5,892 nucleotides of DNA from an uncultured Veillonella sp. (GCA_900757715.1 CAAEOZ010000105.1:1-5892), one strand, 5' to 3'. Shown: positions 1 to 5,892, numbered from the stretch's first letter. Notes: generated from the sequence alone by a model not told the origin. Made by a program: numbers and translations.

Positions 1-14
1 ATGTTTCAAGAGAT

Positions 15-98
15 GCCCAGATGGCGGAATCGGTAGACGCGCTGGTCTCAAACACCAGTGGATTCACTTCCATCCCGGTTCGACCCCGGGTCTGGGTA
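15..98 (+). tRNA. tRNA-Leu, anticodon CAA
   Basis: This is a complete class II tRNA gene that reads UUG leucine codons. The acceptor stem is 15-21 with 91-97, including one G-U pair at the end, and the discriminator base is A98. The anticodon stem is 42-46 with 54-58, around a seven-base loop whose positions 49-51 are CAA. A long variable arm (59-73, TGGA/TCCA stem) is typical of leucine tRNAs. The T arm is 74-78 with 86-90 and has a TTCGACC loop. No CCA is encoded, so it must be added after transcription. The 3' ends of tRNA-Leu genes are known integration sites for Bacteroides mobilizable units such as NBU1, which fits the relaxase further along the window. Confidence 0.96.
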
Positions 99-150
99 CG
101 AAAGAAAAAGCTAAGTATTGAATAATCAATTACTTAGCTTTTTCTTTCGT
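98..150 (+). terminator. Perfect 20-bp inverted repeat, likely tRNA terminator
   Basis: The arms at 98-117 and 131-150 are exact reverse complements, separated by a 13-base AT-rich loop. The left arm is A-rich and the right arm T-rich, so RNA from the + strand ends its hairpin in a U-rich arm, as intrinsic terminators do. It starts on the discriminator base of the tRNA, so it most likely ends the tRNA transcript. It is unusually long and perfect for a terminator. It could also be part of an attachment site, since it begins exactly where an element inserted into the tRNA 3' end would begin. Confidence 0.7.
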
Positions 151-155
151 TTAAA

Positions 156-177
156 TTTTCCCCACATTTTCCCCACA
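156..177. repeat. Tandem 11-bp direct repeat (TTTTCCCCACA x2)
   Basis: Two identical copies of TTTTCCCCACA lie head to tail at 156-166 and 167-177, about 60 bp beyond the tRNA 3' end. Short direct repeats at this distance from a tRNA attachment site are what arm-type binding sites of tyrosine integrases look like. That role is inferred from position only, because no integrase is visible in the window. All three minus-strand frames are open across the pair, so a coding remnant cannot be ruled out. Confidence 0.6.
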
Positions 178-212
178 CGTGCAAAAAAATGTAGCAGTAA
201 GTCATTGTTTTC

Positions 213-244
213 TTTGGCTGAACATAGTAAATACATTACCTTTG
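213..244 (+). promoter_or_regulatory. Bacteroidota-type promoter for the fic gene
   Basis: A TTTG box (213-216) is followed after 20 nt by TACCTTTG (237-244). This matches the primary sigma consensus of Bacteroides, TTTG then TAnnTTTG at 19-21 nt spacing, at every defined base. Transcription would start near 250, leaving a leader of roughly 28 nt before the ATG at 278. It therefore also argues against the upstream GTG at 179 as the start of the gene. Confidence 0.7.
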
Positions 245-277
245 AAAAGAAATAAAGCCTTTTATAGAAAAAAAACG

Positions 278-1087
278 ATGGAACAAAGTGTTTGGCAAGA
301 TATAGAACAATTATATCAAAAGTTTCAAAAACTTGGTATTAGTGAAGCGGTGGACTATGATAAGTACTACCTCTACTCTCTTATCACCCATTCCACAGCC
401 ATCGAAGGTTCAACGCTTACTGAACTTGATACGCAGCTTCTCTTTGACGAGGGAGTGACAGCTAAAGGAAAACCGCTTGCCCATCACTTGATGAATGAGG
501 ACTTGAAGCAAGCGTATGAACTTGCCAGAACCGAATCCGACCGACTTGCTCCAATAACGCCTGCTTTTCTGCAACGATTAAATGCAACGCTGATGCGTGC
601 TACAGGCAGTGTACATAGTGTAATGAGTGGTTCTTTTGATTCATCTAAAGGAGATTTTCGCTTATGTGGTGTCACGGCTGGTGTCGGTGGACATTCTTAT
701 ATGAACTATCTAAAAGTTCCTGCTAAGGTGGATGAACTTTGCGCTATTTTACAAGAGAAGCAAAAGACCGTGGGAACATTACGGGAACAATATGAATTGA
801 GTTTCAATGCCCACCTTAATTTAGTAACCATACATCCGTGGGTCGATGGTAACGGAAGAACGGCTCGGCTATTGATGAACTACATCCAATTCTGCTATCA
901 CCTCTTCCCCGCCAAGATATTCAAGGAAGACAGAGAAGCCTATATCCTTTCCTTGCGCCAATGTCAGGACGAAGAAACCAATCAACCTTTCTTGGACTTT
1001 ATGGCAGAGCAATTAAAGAAATCCCTTTCTTTGGAGATTGAACGGTTCAATGCTTCACAAAAGAAAGGGTTTTGTTTTATGTTCTGA
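278..1087 (+). CDS. Fic-family protein adenylyltransferase, N-terminally self-inhibited class
   Basis: Fic enzymes transfer AMP from ATP to hydroxyl side chains of target proteins. This 269-residue cytoplasmic protein carries the catalytic motif at residues 186-197 as HPWVDGNGRTAR: catalytic His186, acidic Asp190, the anion-binding GNG and Arg197. Position three is Trp instead of the usual Phe. An inhibitory helix motif [ST]xxxE[GN] sits at residues 39-44 (STAIEG). Its Glu43 is expected to pair with Arg197 and block productive ATP binding, which defines the class with an N-terminal inhibitor. Residues 125-142 probably form the target-binding flap. The frame is open back to a GTG at 179, but the promoter at 213-244 and the lack of Fic-like residues before 278 favour this ATG. 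There is no separate antitoxin gene, as expected for a self-inhibited Fic. The target is unknown. The gene stands alone and converges on the DUF2971 gene. Confidence 0.9.
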   Translation: MEQSVWQDIEQLYQKFQKLGISEAVDYDKYYLYSLITHSTAIEGSTLTELDTQLLFDEGVTAKGKPLAHHLMNEDLKQAYELARTESDRLAPITPAFLQRLNATLMRATGSVHSVMSGSFDSSKGDFRLCGVTAGVGGHSYMNYLKVPAKVDELCAILQEKQKTVGTLREQYELSFNAHLNLVTIHPWVDGNGRTARLLMNYIQFCYHLFPAKIFKEDREAYILSLRQCQDEETNQPFLDFMAEQLKKSLSLEIERFNASQKKGFCFMF

Positions 1088-1357
1088 TATTATATTAAAA
1101 TAAGATAAAACAAGGACTACTATTTACGAGTTTAGAGTAAACTTGCATTTGGAAAAGTTGATATCCATAGGAAGAAAAGAACTGTACTTACCTTGCCGCA
1201 ATACGAGTTGCCTGCATATCGAGGATAATCCACTTTGATTTATAAGGCTTGAACTCCCTGTATTTCCGATCCTTTGCATTATGCTTGTGCTATTTTAGCG
1301 GCTTTTTATCAGCAATTAGTATCCGTTGTTATACACTGAGAATTTCCGCTGTTCTCA
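1088..1357. other. Intergenic region between convergent genes
   Basis: These 270 bases separate the ends of the fic and DUF2971 genes. Two small hairpins are visible: 1129-1143 (AGTTTA/TAAACT) and 1337-1357 (TGAGAA/TTCTCA). Neither is followed by a convincing T run, so neither is called a terminator. The segment 1188-1358 on the minus strand is listed separately as a possible decayed frame. I see no RNA gene and no promoter match here. Confidence 0.6.
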
Positions 1358-1358
1358 T
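1188..1358 (-). pseudogene. Possible short decayed reading frame, unidentified
   Basis: Read on the minus strand from an ATG at 1358, one frame runs to a TAA at 1190-1188 with two internal stops. The last 33 codons (1289-1191) are open and look protein-like, with KDRKYREFKPYKSKW followed by IILDMQATRIAAR. It begins on the last base of the DUF2971 stop codon. I do not recognise the family. It may be the eroded remnant of a gene from an earlier insertion, or simply chance. Confidence 0.15.
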
Positions 1359-2128
1359 TAATGGCATTCTATTATTTTTGCATTTGGATATTTCTGTTTT
1401 GCAATCCGTTTAATATCTTCTTTCGCATCTTGTGACATGTTTTTTCCTAAACGGATTTCAACAAGACTTTCAATCGGGAAATGTATACATCTTTCATTAT
1501 TGGAAGCATCTGACTCCCACATTTTATGTAATCTGTATTCTTGTTCAAAGCTCCATTTGTTTTCTTTAAAAAAAATGTTTTTAACGTGTTTATTCAAAAA
1601 GTCATCATCTACAAAATTTATCGTAGGTAACTTATCTATATATTGAACTTCTCCACCTCCTCCAACACATTCAAACAGAGATTTTGCATTAAATCCAAAA
1701 CATATACCCTTATGATTGTCTGCATATTTTTCCCACATCGCATTGTTGTCATAATTGGCAGTTAAGCTTAAAACTCCAAATTTATTATTGAACTCATTAT
1801 TAAAACGTTCTATCAGTTGCGATAATTGTATAGGATTACCTAATGGTGATTTATCTCGCCAGTAGCGAGCATATTGGCGATGTTCACTTCTGCTTCGATT
1901 AGGATATTCAGTTTTTGATTTCTTTAGGAAAAAATCATATAGTTCGGATTTTTTGGGAAATTTTTTAGGAATATTGCAATCATGAATATCTTCAAAATCC
2001 CTTGGAGATGCCATATATAATATGTTATCTGTTAAAACTTTCTTATGTAGTTCGTTATCCCAATTTCTGTATTTATATAAAATATTTGGATGTGTATTCT
2101 TTTTATTGTCAATGATTCTAATTTCCAT
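1358..2128 (-). CDS. DUF2971 domain protein
   Basis: This is a 256-residue protein with no signal peptide or membrane segment, so it is probably cytoplasmic. It shows the hallmarks of DUF2971: an N-terminal LYKYR block (residues 18-21) with NILYMASPRDFEDIHDC (35-51), the central block GVLSLTANYDNNAMWEKYADNHKGICFGF (118-146, given in overlapping halves: GVLSLTANYDNN, then MWEKYADNHKGICFGF), and KWSFEQEYRL (191-200). The strict MW..YA..H.G..FGF pattern suggests an enzyme or nucleotide-binding fold, but no biochemical function is established for the family to my knowledge. Family members are common in accessory regions. The ATG lies 3 nt after the stop of the protease-TPR gene with no Shine-Dalgarno, so the two are very likely co-transcribed and translationally coupled. 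The coding DNA is AT-rich compared with the relaxase gene, which suggests cargo of separate origin. Confidence 0.85.
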   Translation of the reverse strand: MEIRIIDNKKNTHPNILYKYRNWDNELHKKVLTDNILYMASPRDFEDIHDCNIPKKFPKKSELYDFFLKKSKTEYPNRSRSEHRQYARYWRDKSPLGNPIQLSQLIERFNNEFNNKFGVLSLTANYDNNAMWEKYADNHKGICFGFNAKSLFECVGGGGEVQYIDKLPTINFVDDDFLNKHVKNIFFKENKWSFEQEYRLHKMWESDASNNERCIHFPIESLVEIRLGKNMSQDAKEDIKRIAKQKYPNAKIIECH

Positions 2129-2131
2129 TTT

Positions 2132-3976
2132 CTACAATTTTAATGCGTTTTCTAAATCTTTTTTTCCATCTTTCTTTTTGCCAATTGCAATTAAAGATTT
2201 TCCTCTAAAAGTAAGTGCAGACTTATGAAATTCTTTAGCAGGACAAGATAAACATTTAGTCATTGCCTCAATACAATCCTCATATCTTTTTAAAAAGAAA
2301 TACAATTCGCCTAAAGTTTCCCAACTATAACCATGTTCAGAATTGAGTATCACTGATTTTTCGGCAAAGGATAATCCTTTTTCATATTGTTTTAGGCAGC
2401 AATAAGTCCATGCGATATTATTATACACTGTTGCATAATCGAATGTGCGTGGTTGAATTTGATATTCATATTTTAGTATTTTTTGTAATAGCTCAATCCT
2501 GCAAATGTCGTTGTCGGCCATGAGTAATGATAGGGAAAACATTATATCTATATCAGTTGGAAATAGTGTATTTGCCTCTTTTAAAATAGACTGTGCTTTA
2601 CCTGTGTCCTTTAAATGATGATAAGCAGTCGCTAAGTTTATGAAATCTTGGGGCTGTAAATTGCTTTTCATCGAGGGAATTTGTATAATACTATTATAAT
2701 TTGAAATGGACTCTTGAGGTGATTGAGCCAATCTAGCGAGCCATAATGTGGAATTCATCGAATACAATATGAAATCTGTATACGTTTTTTGCACATCTTT
2801 ATCATTTGAATTCATAGCTAGTTTAAATAACTCTTCGTTTTCTTTCATGACTGAAATACAAGCATTAAATGCATTGCGTGCATTTTCATATTGTTCTGCA
2901 TAAAAATAGGAGAGTCCTAATTGATTATATCGTTTTATATTACTCGGTCTATTAGGCTCGTAAGCTATTCCTTTTTCATAATATTCTGCAGCTTTTGCAT
3001 ATTCTTTTTGAGCACTATATACATCCCCCAATCCTAAATATGCCATTGAGCTAACAGAAACGTTTAAACTTTTGTGATAATTTGTCTCGGCATTTATATA
3101 TTCTCCATGATTGTATTGTATATCAGCTAAATAAGAAAACGTTGCAGCACGCATATCCTTATCGGTTGGTGAAATTTTATCGAATTTTGAAATTTGTTGA
3201 AGAAATGCATTCTCTGCCTGTTTCATTTCCCCCATTTCATATAAATATACTCCTAAATTATATCCTACCTGTTCATTCATAAAATCTTCTCCTAGACTTG
3301 TATGACAATATTCAATAGCTAATTCTTTTTGGTTGGTACGATAATAAGCAGTAGCCAATTCACCGTATAAAAGTGATTTCAATTTTTTATCTATTGCATG
3401 TTTAAGGCCTTCTTTTAAAATAGATATTGCTGTTTTGTAATTTTCAGCTTCTATATATTGGAAAGACTTATAATACAAATCCCACGCTTGCTTATCAGAT
3501 TTAAGATTCTTTCCATTTTGAATAATCAGTTTATTACCGTCTAATTGAATCGGTCCTAATTTTTGTATTACTGATTGACCTAATAAGAGAGGAGCGTCCA
3601 AATTATGAGATATGGATGCTGTTACATCTTGAATTTTGATACCACCAATTTCAACTTCTCTCAATAAAACAGTTGTGTTTTCTACTATTTCGCCATTTGC
3701 TATTTGTGAATAACTTATACCCGTAAAATCATTTTGCGCTAGATAACCATTTTTTAACATGAATATAGCTTCTGTCATTGACAGGTAAACATCTGATGCT
3801 CCAGTGTCAAATATGAAATTTAATTCCAAACCATTAATCTTGCCAGATAAAGAATAGACATTACCTTTAGGAGTCATTTCAATAGTTATTTGCCCAAATG
3901 TAAATGTAATATCTATAGCTAATACAATAAATAGTAATAATACTCTTTTGGGTAAAAGTAAAGTTTTTATATCCAT
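2132..3976 (-). CDS. Exported retropepsin-like aspartic protease with C-terminal TPR repeats
   Basis: This 614-residue protein starts with a signal peptide: basic residues (Lys4, Lys10, Arg11), a hydrophobic core at about 12-27, and likely cleavage near Gly28-Gln29. It should act in the periplasm or be lipid-free and secreted. Residues about 30-155 form a single clan AA aspartic protease domain, with the active-site motif FDTGAS (catalytic Asp57) and a C-terminal block APLLLGQSVIQKLG (about 128-141). Single-domain proteases of this type work as dimers. From about residue 164 to the end come roughly eight to ten TPR-like helical repeats, clearest at 165-195, 237-265, 280-305, 310-340, 349-375 and 517-580, probably for binding a partner or substrate. 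The frame is open back to a GTG at 4021, but the ATG at 3976 gives a clean signal peptide and that extension overlaps the palindrome. The gene is first in a two-gene operon with DUF2971. The substrate is unknown. Confidence 0.85.
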   Translation of the reverse strand: MDIKTLLLPKRVLLLFIVLAIDITFTFGQITIEMTPKGNVYSLSGKINGLELNFIFDTGASDVYLSMTEAIFMLKNGYLAQNDFTGISYSQIANGEIVENTTVLLREVEIGGIKIQDVTASISHNLDAPLLLGQSVIQKLGPIQLDGNKLIIQNGKNLKSDKQAWDLYYKSFQYIEAENYKTAISILKEGLKHAIDKKLKSLLYGELATAYYRTNQKELAIEYCHTSLGEDFMNEQVGYNLGVYLYEMGEMKQAENAFLQQISKFDKISPTDKDMRAATFSYLADIQYNHGEYINAETNYHKSLNVSVSSMAYLGLGDVYSAQKEYAKAAEYYEKGIAYEPNRPSNIKRYNQLGLSYFYAEQYENARNAFNACISVMKENEELFKLAMNSNDKDVQKTYTDFILYSMNSTLWLARLAQSPQESISNYNSIIQIPSMKSNLQPQDFINLATAYHHLKDTGKAQSILKEANTLFPTDIDIMFSLSLLMADNDICRIELLQKILKYEYQIQPRTFDYATVYNNIAWTYCCLKQYEKGLSFAEKSVILNSEHGYSWETLGELYFFLKRYEDCIEAMTKCLSCPAKEFHKSALTFRGKSLIAIGKKKDGKKDLENALKL

Positions 3977-4006
3977 TGTTTTACAATTTAGTTTATTATT
4001 ATACAC

Positions 4007-4172
4007 GAAGCGTGATACCACAATATCACATCTAAATTGAAGGTCGTAGGAAACCTGAGATACGGATGTGACTATAGTGGCTCACGCTATACATGAGAAC
4101 CACTATGCCAACTCTTGTATCTCATTTGAAAATTTCCTACGTTTTCAATTTACAAGATAAGCATAACGCTTC
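4007..4172. repeat. Large nested imperfect palindrome (structured leader or folded DNA site)
   Basis: Six paired blocks nest around one centre. From outside in they are GAAGCGT (4007-4013) with 4166-4172, TAAATTGAA (4033-4041) with 4143-4151 apart from its final pair context, CGTAGGAAA (4045-4053) with 4133-4141, TGAGATAC (4056-4063) with 4117-4124, ATAGTGG (4074-4080) with 4100-4106, and CTCA (4081-4084) with 4094-4097. The blocks are separated by small unequal internal loops, so a single strand would fold into a long, interrupted rod ending in a nine-base loop. It lies between the relaxase stop and the start of the protease-TPR gene, in the leader of the latter. It may be a regulatory RNA, a terminator/attenuator, a dispersed repeat, or a site for a recombinase that acts on folded single strands. 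Confidence 0.75.
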
Positions 4173-4217
4173 TAAAAATTCTAATATGTCATGGAAAGAG
4201 TTCCCTCAATCCGTTCG

Positions 4218-4247
4218 CAAAGATACGCAATTTTATTGAAATCCAAT
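4218..4247 (-). promoter_or_regulatory. Candidate promoter for the protease-TPR/DUF2971 operon
   Basis: Reading the minus strand, TATCTTTG (4225-4218) matches the Bacteroides -7 box TAnnTTTG exactly. An ATTG at 4247-4244 lies 18 nt upstream and differs at one base from the -33 TTTG, with spacing slightly short of the usual 19-21. Transcription would start near 4211, only about 50 nt past the relaxase stop, and would carry a leader of about 235 nt containing the whole palindrome. No comparable promoter was found between the palindrome and the ATG at 3976. Confidence 0.45.
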
Positions 4248-4261
4248 TAAATGCTATCGGA

Positions 4262-5665
4262 TTACATTCGGAATCCCCTGCTTTTCTTCTCAGTTTGCAC
4301 GGATTTACGTATAGCTTGCTGTAATCTTTCCCATTGTTCCTTGAACCACTCACTTATTGGTTGCCTGTTTATTGTCAGCACCAATTTATTATCATTAACT
4401 GAACTTTTTTCTACCTTGAAAGTGTCATTTTTGATTTCAAATCTTCGTTTATGCTCTTCTGAATAGATTTTTCCATTGCATCTGATAGCTTCCTTTTTTG
4501 TCAAAAGGCTGTTTATCATGTCTTTGGTAAAGCCAATGGCATAACACATTTCTTCCATTCTCAACATTTCTTTGAACATTGGAAACCACTTGAATGCCTT
4601 TTCAAGCAGGGCGTTCAGTCGTGATATTTCCCTCTCTTTGGCTTCAAGTTCTTGGTTGTGTACCCCTTGTAGATTGCGTATCTGTTTGCCATGCTGTTCT
4701 TGTATCTGTTGCATCTTAACTTTTAATTCATCTATACCTTTGTCGCGTTTAATGACTTCAAGACGCAATTTTTCGTTGGCTTGCTCCAAATCTTTCAGTT
4801 TTCCACTTCCGAAAAGAGAACCAACTCCGCTTGCTATGGCGGTAGCAGCATCAGTGGCTATGCTTTTGAGCTTGTCCGTGCGTATCTCTGATTTTACCTG
4901 TTTGAGTTCCTGTTCGGCAAGATTTACTTGCTGCTCTTTATATCTCTTTACAGCATCTATGTGTTGAAGTTCAGTTTTTTGTTTCTCAATGATGAAATCG
5001 TTTCGCTCTAAATGTTTCTTGCCTGTCTCAACTTTGGATTGTCCACGTTTCATGGAGAGAATGTCGGAAGCCAAAGTCTGCATCACTATCATATCATCGT
5101 TGTTGAGCTTTTGGCTTTTGCCAGTGTCGTGGTTCATCCAGTCGAATACAATGTGTGCATGGTAATTCGGCTTGAACCATTTTTCACCTACTTGGAAGCT
5201 CTCCTTGTCCTCTACATCAGGCTGTCCGTTCAGCCAATGCCCCTCGTCCTTATGCAGGAAGATTTGAAGCGGAGTGATGCCCCAACACTTTTGGCACTCC
5301 TCACCAAATTTCTTCACGTCTGCCAGTGTGGTGTCCGGTTTGATGAGCAACACACCCTCACGGATGGGCGAGCATCCCGCCACTTTTATGATTTTTCCGT
5401 TCTTCCCTTTGCGTTCACGCTCTTTCTCCTGCATGGCACGACCTGTCTTTTCCTTTACCATTTGTTTGATGTTGTCGTAGTGTGTTTGCAAATTAGGATT
5501 GCCAAAGTCTGGGTTTATCCATTGCTCGTTGTCAGCGGATAGTTCGGGTACGATGTAGATTCTGGACTCTCCGATATTACGCATATACTCGGCAGTCCTT
5601 CGGTTGTGAGCCTCGCTTGATTTGGTGTTGCAAGGTTTGATATGTATGCTTGATTTTATTGCCAT
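4262..5665 (-). CDS. MobV-family relaxase (mobilization protein)
   Basis: This protein would nick the element's oriT and stay bound to the cut strand, starting transfer through a conjugation machine supplied by another element. It has 467 residues. The N-terminal relaxase domain (about 1-215) contains AHNRR (His20, the HNxR motif I of MobV/Pre enzymes) and the metal-binding motif region LHKDEGHW (His138, Glu141, His143) followed by NYHAHIVF (His169, His171). A coiled coil rich in Lys, Glu and Gln covers about 225-350, broken by a small Ala/Gly-rich stretch at about 272-288. The C-terminal 100 residues are less distinctive. The start ATG at 5665 is followed at once by the hydrophobic/basic MAIKSSIHIKP typical of the family. 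The hairpin-rich region just upstream is the likely oriT. It is all but certainly a relaxase; the exact subfamily is less sure. Confidence 0.88.
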   Translation of the reverse strand: MAIKSSIHIKPCNTKSSEAHNRRTAEYMRNIGESRIYIVPELSADNEQWINPDFGNPNLQTHYDNIKQMVKEKTGRAMQEKERERKGKNGKIIKVAGCSPIREGVLLIKPDTTLADVKKFGEECQKCWGITPLQIFLHKDEGHWLNGQPDVEDKESFQVGEKWFKPNYHAHIVFDWMNHDTGKSQKLNNDDMIVMQTLASDILSMKRGQSKVETGKKHLERNDFIIEKQKTELQHIDAVKRYKEQQVNLAEQELKQVKSEIRTDKLKSIATDAATAIASGVGSLFGSGKLKDLEQANEKLRLEVIKRDKGIDELKVKMQQIQEQHGKQIRNLQGVHNQELEAKEREISRLNALLEKAFKWFPMFKEMLRMEEMCYAIGFTKDMINSLLTKKEAIRCNGKIYSEEHKRRFEIKNDTFKVEKSSVNDNKLVLTINRQPISEWFKEQWERLQQAIRKSVQTEKKSRGFRM

Positions 5666-5704
5666 ACTACTATTCTGATTTATTGTTTACGATAGATTAC
5701 TTTG

Positions 5705-5889
5705 TTCGCTTTCGCAGAGGGGTTCTTAGGGGTGCGACCCATAAGCGGAGTTTCCAAAGAGAGGGTCACTCTTTGGTCTGGGTTCTCAGGGAAGAAACGC
5801 CCTGAGTGGGTCATTAGGGCAAAGCCCTAATCCCCTCGGGAGAGCCCACAACTACGAAAGCGAAGCGTGTAGTTATAGTGGGCTATAAC
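5705..5889. other. Probable oriT region upstream of the relaxase gene
   Basis: About 185 bp packed with inverted repeats lies just upstream of the relaxase start, where oriT is expected in Bacteroides mobilizable elements. Perfect hairpins are at 5754-5776 (CCAAAGAG/CTCTTTGG, 7-base loop), 5785-5806 (CTCAGGG/CCCTGAG), 5813-5831 (ATTAGGGC/GCCCTAAT, 3-base loop) and 5730-5740 (GGGT/ACCC). A larger one at 5843-5884 pairs AGCCCAC+AACTAC with GTAGTT+GTGGGCT around a 3-base bulge. TTCGCTTTCG (5705-5714) is the exact inverse of 5855-5864, bracketing most of the region. The nick site cannot be placed from sequence alone. No good promoter match was found here for the relaxase gene, so it may be read from further upstream. 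No convincing coding frame was seen. Confidence 0.65.
5720..5819 (+). repeat. Three imperfect 12-bp direct repeats in the oriT-like region
   Basis: GGGTTCTTAGGG (5720-5731), GGGTTCTCAGGG (5780-5791) and GGGTCATTAGGG (5808-5819) share the form GGGTnnTYAGGG. The first two differ at one base. Repeated sites like these within an oriT are often bound by the relaxase or an accessory protein. Each copy also feeds into one of the hairpins, so they could instead be by-products of the hairpin sequences. Confidence 0.5.
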
Positions 5890-5892
5890 CGA

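Noticed and set aside
127..236. A minus-strand frame of about 36 codons ending in a Lys-rich tail, possibly the end of an integrase
   Set aside because: It overlaps the tandem repeat, the terminator and the fic promoter, and shows no integrase motif such as the R-H-R-Y residues.
179..277. A 33-codon N-terminal extension of the Fic protein from a GTG at 179
   Set aside because: It would overlap the promoter at 213-244, lacks Fic-like residues, and the ATG at 278 gives a protein with normal family architecture.
3977..4021. A 15-codon extension of the protease-TPR protein from a GTG at 4021
   Set aside because: It would place extra residues before a well-formed signal peptide and lies in an outer arm of the palindrome.
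4007..4172. A canonical integron attC site
   Set aside because: The outer blocks do not give RYYYAAC at the left and GTTRRRY at the right on either strand, and no integron integrase is visible.
4007..4172. An invertible promoter flanked by inverted repeats
   Set aside because: The complementary blocks continue inward almost to the centre, so there is no unique invertible segment, and the candidate promoter lies outside the repeat.
5012..5542. A 176-codon + strand open frame within the relaxase gene
   Set aside because: It is a shadow of the relaxase reading frame, has no recognisable domain, and the opposite strand carries clear MobV motifs.
5827..5892. The 3' end of an upstream minus-strand gene entering the window
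   Set aside because: One frame is open from the window edge to a stop at about 5827, but it runs through the strong hairpins and does not look like protein-coding sequence.

Overview
The window looks like accessory DNA from a gut-type Bacteroidota (Bacteroides or Parabacteroides-like). The evidence is a close match to the Bacteroidota promoter form TTTG-N20-TAnnTTTG, A-rich translation starts with no clear Shine-Dalgarno, a Bacteroides-style MobV relaxase, and a tRNA-Leu with no encoded CCA. My reading is one end of an integrated mobilizable element, or a patchwork of such elements, lying against a tRNA-Leu gene. No integrase is present in the window, so the element type is inferred.

Layout, left to right. 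Positions 15-98 hold tRNA-Leu(CAA). Its last base begins a perfect 20-bp inverted repeat (98-150), probably its terminator, followed by two head-to-tail copies of an 11-bp repeat (156-177). A good promoter (213-244) drives a Fic-family AMP-transferase on the + strand (278-1087). Positions 1088-1357 lie between convergent genes and hold nothing recognisable apart from a short, stop-interrupted minus-strand reading frame. On the minus strand follow a DUF2971 protein (1358-2128) and, only 3 nt upstream of it, an exported retropepsin-like aspartic protease with TPR repeats (2132-3976). These two form an AT-rich two-gene operon. Their leader (about 3977-4211) contains a large nested imperfect palindrome (4007-4172) and a candidate promoter just after the relaxase stop codon. 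The MobV relaxase gene (4262-5665, minus) follows, and beyond its start lies a dense cluster of hairpins and repeats (5705-5889) that looks like an oriT.

How the parts may work together. The relaxase and oriT-like region would allow mobilization by a helper conjugative element. The tRNA-Leu end would be the integration site. The Fic enzyme and the protease-TPR/DUF2971 pair would be cargo. The most unusual features are the nested palindrome in the leader of the cargo operon and the tight coupling of a secreted protease-TPR protein to a cytoplasmic DUF2971 protein. I know of no established function for that pair.
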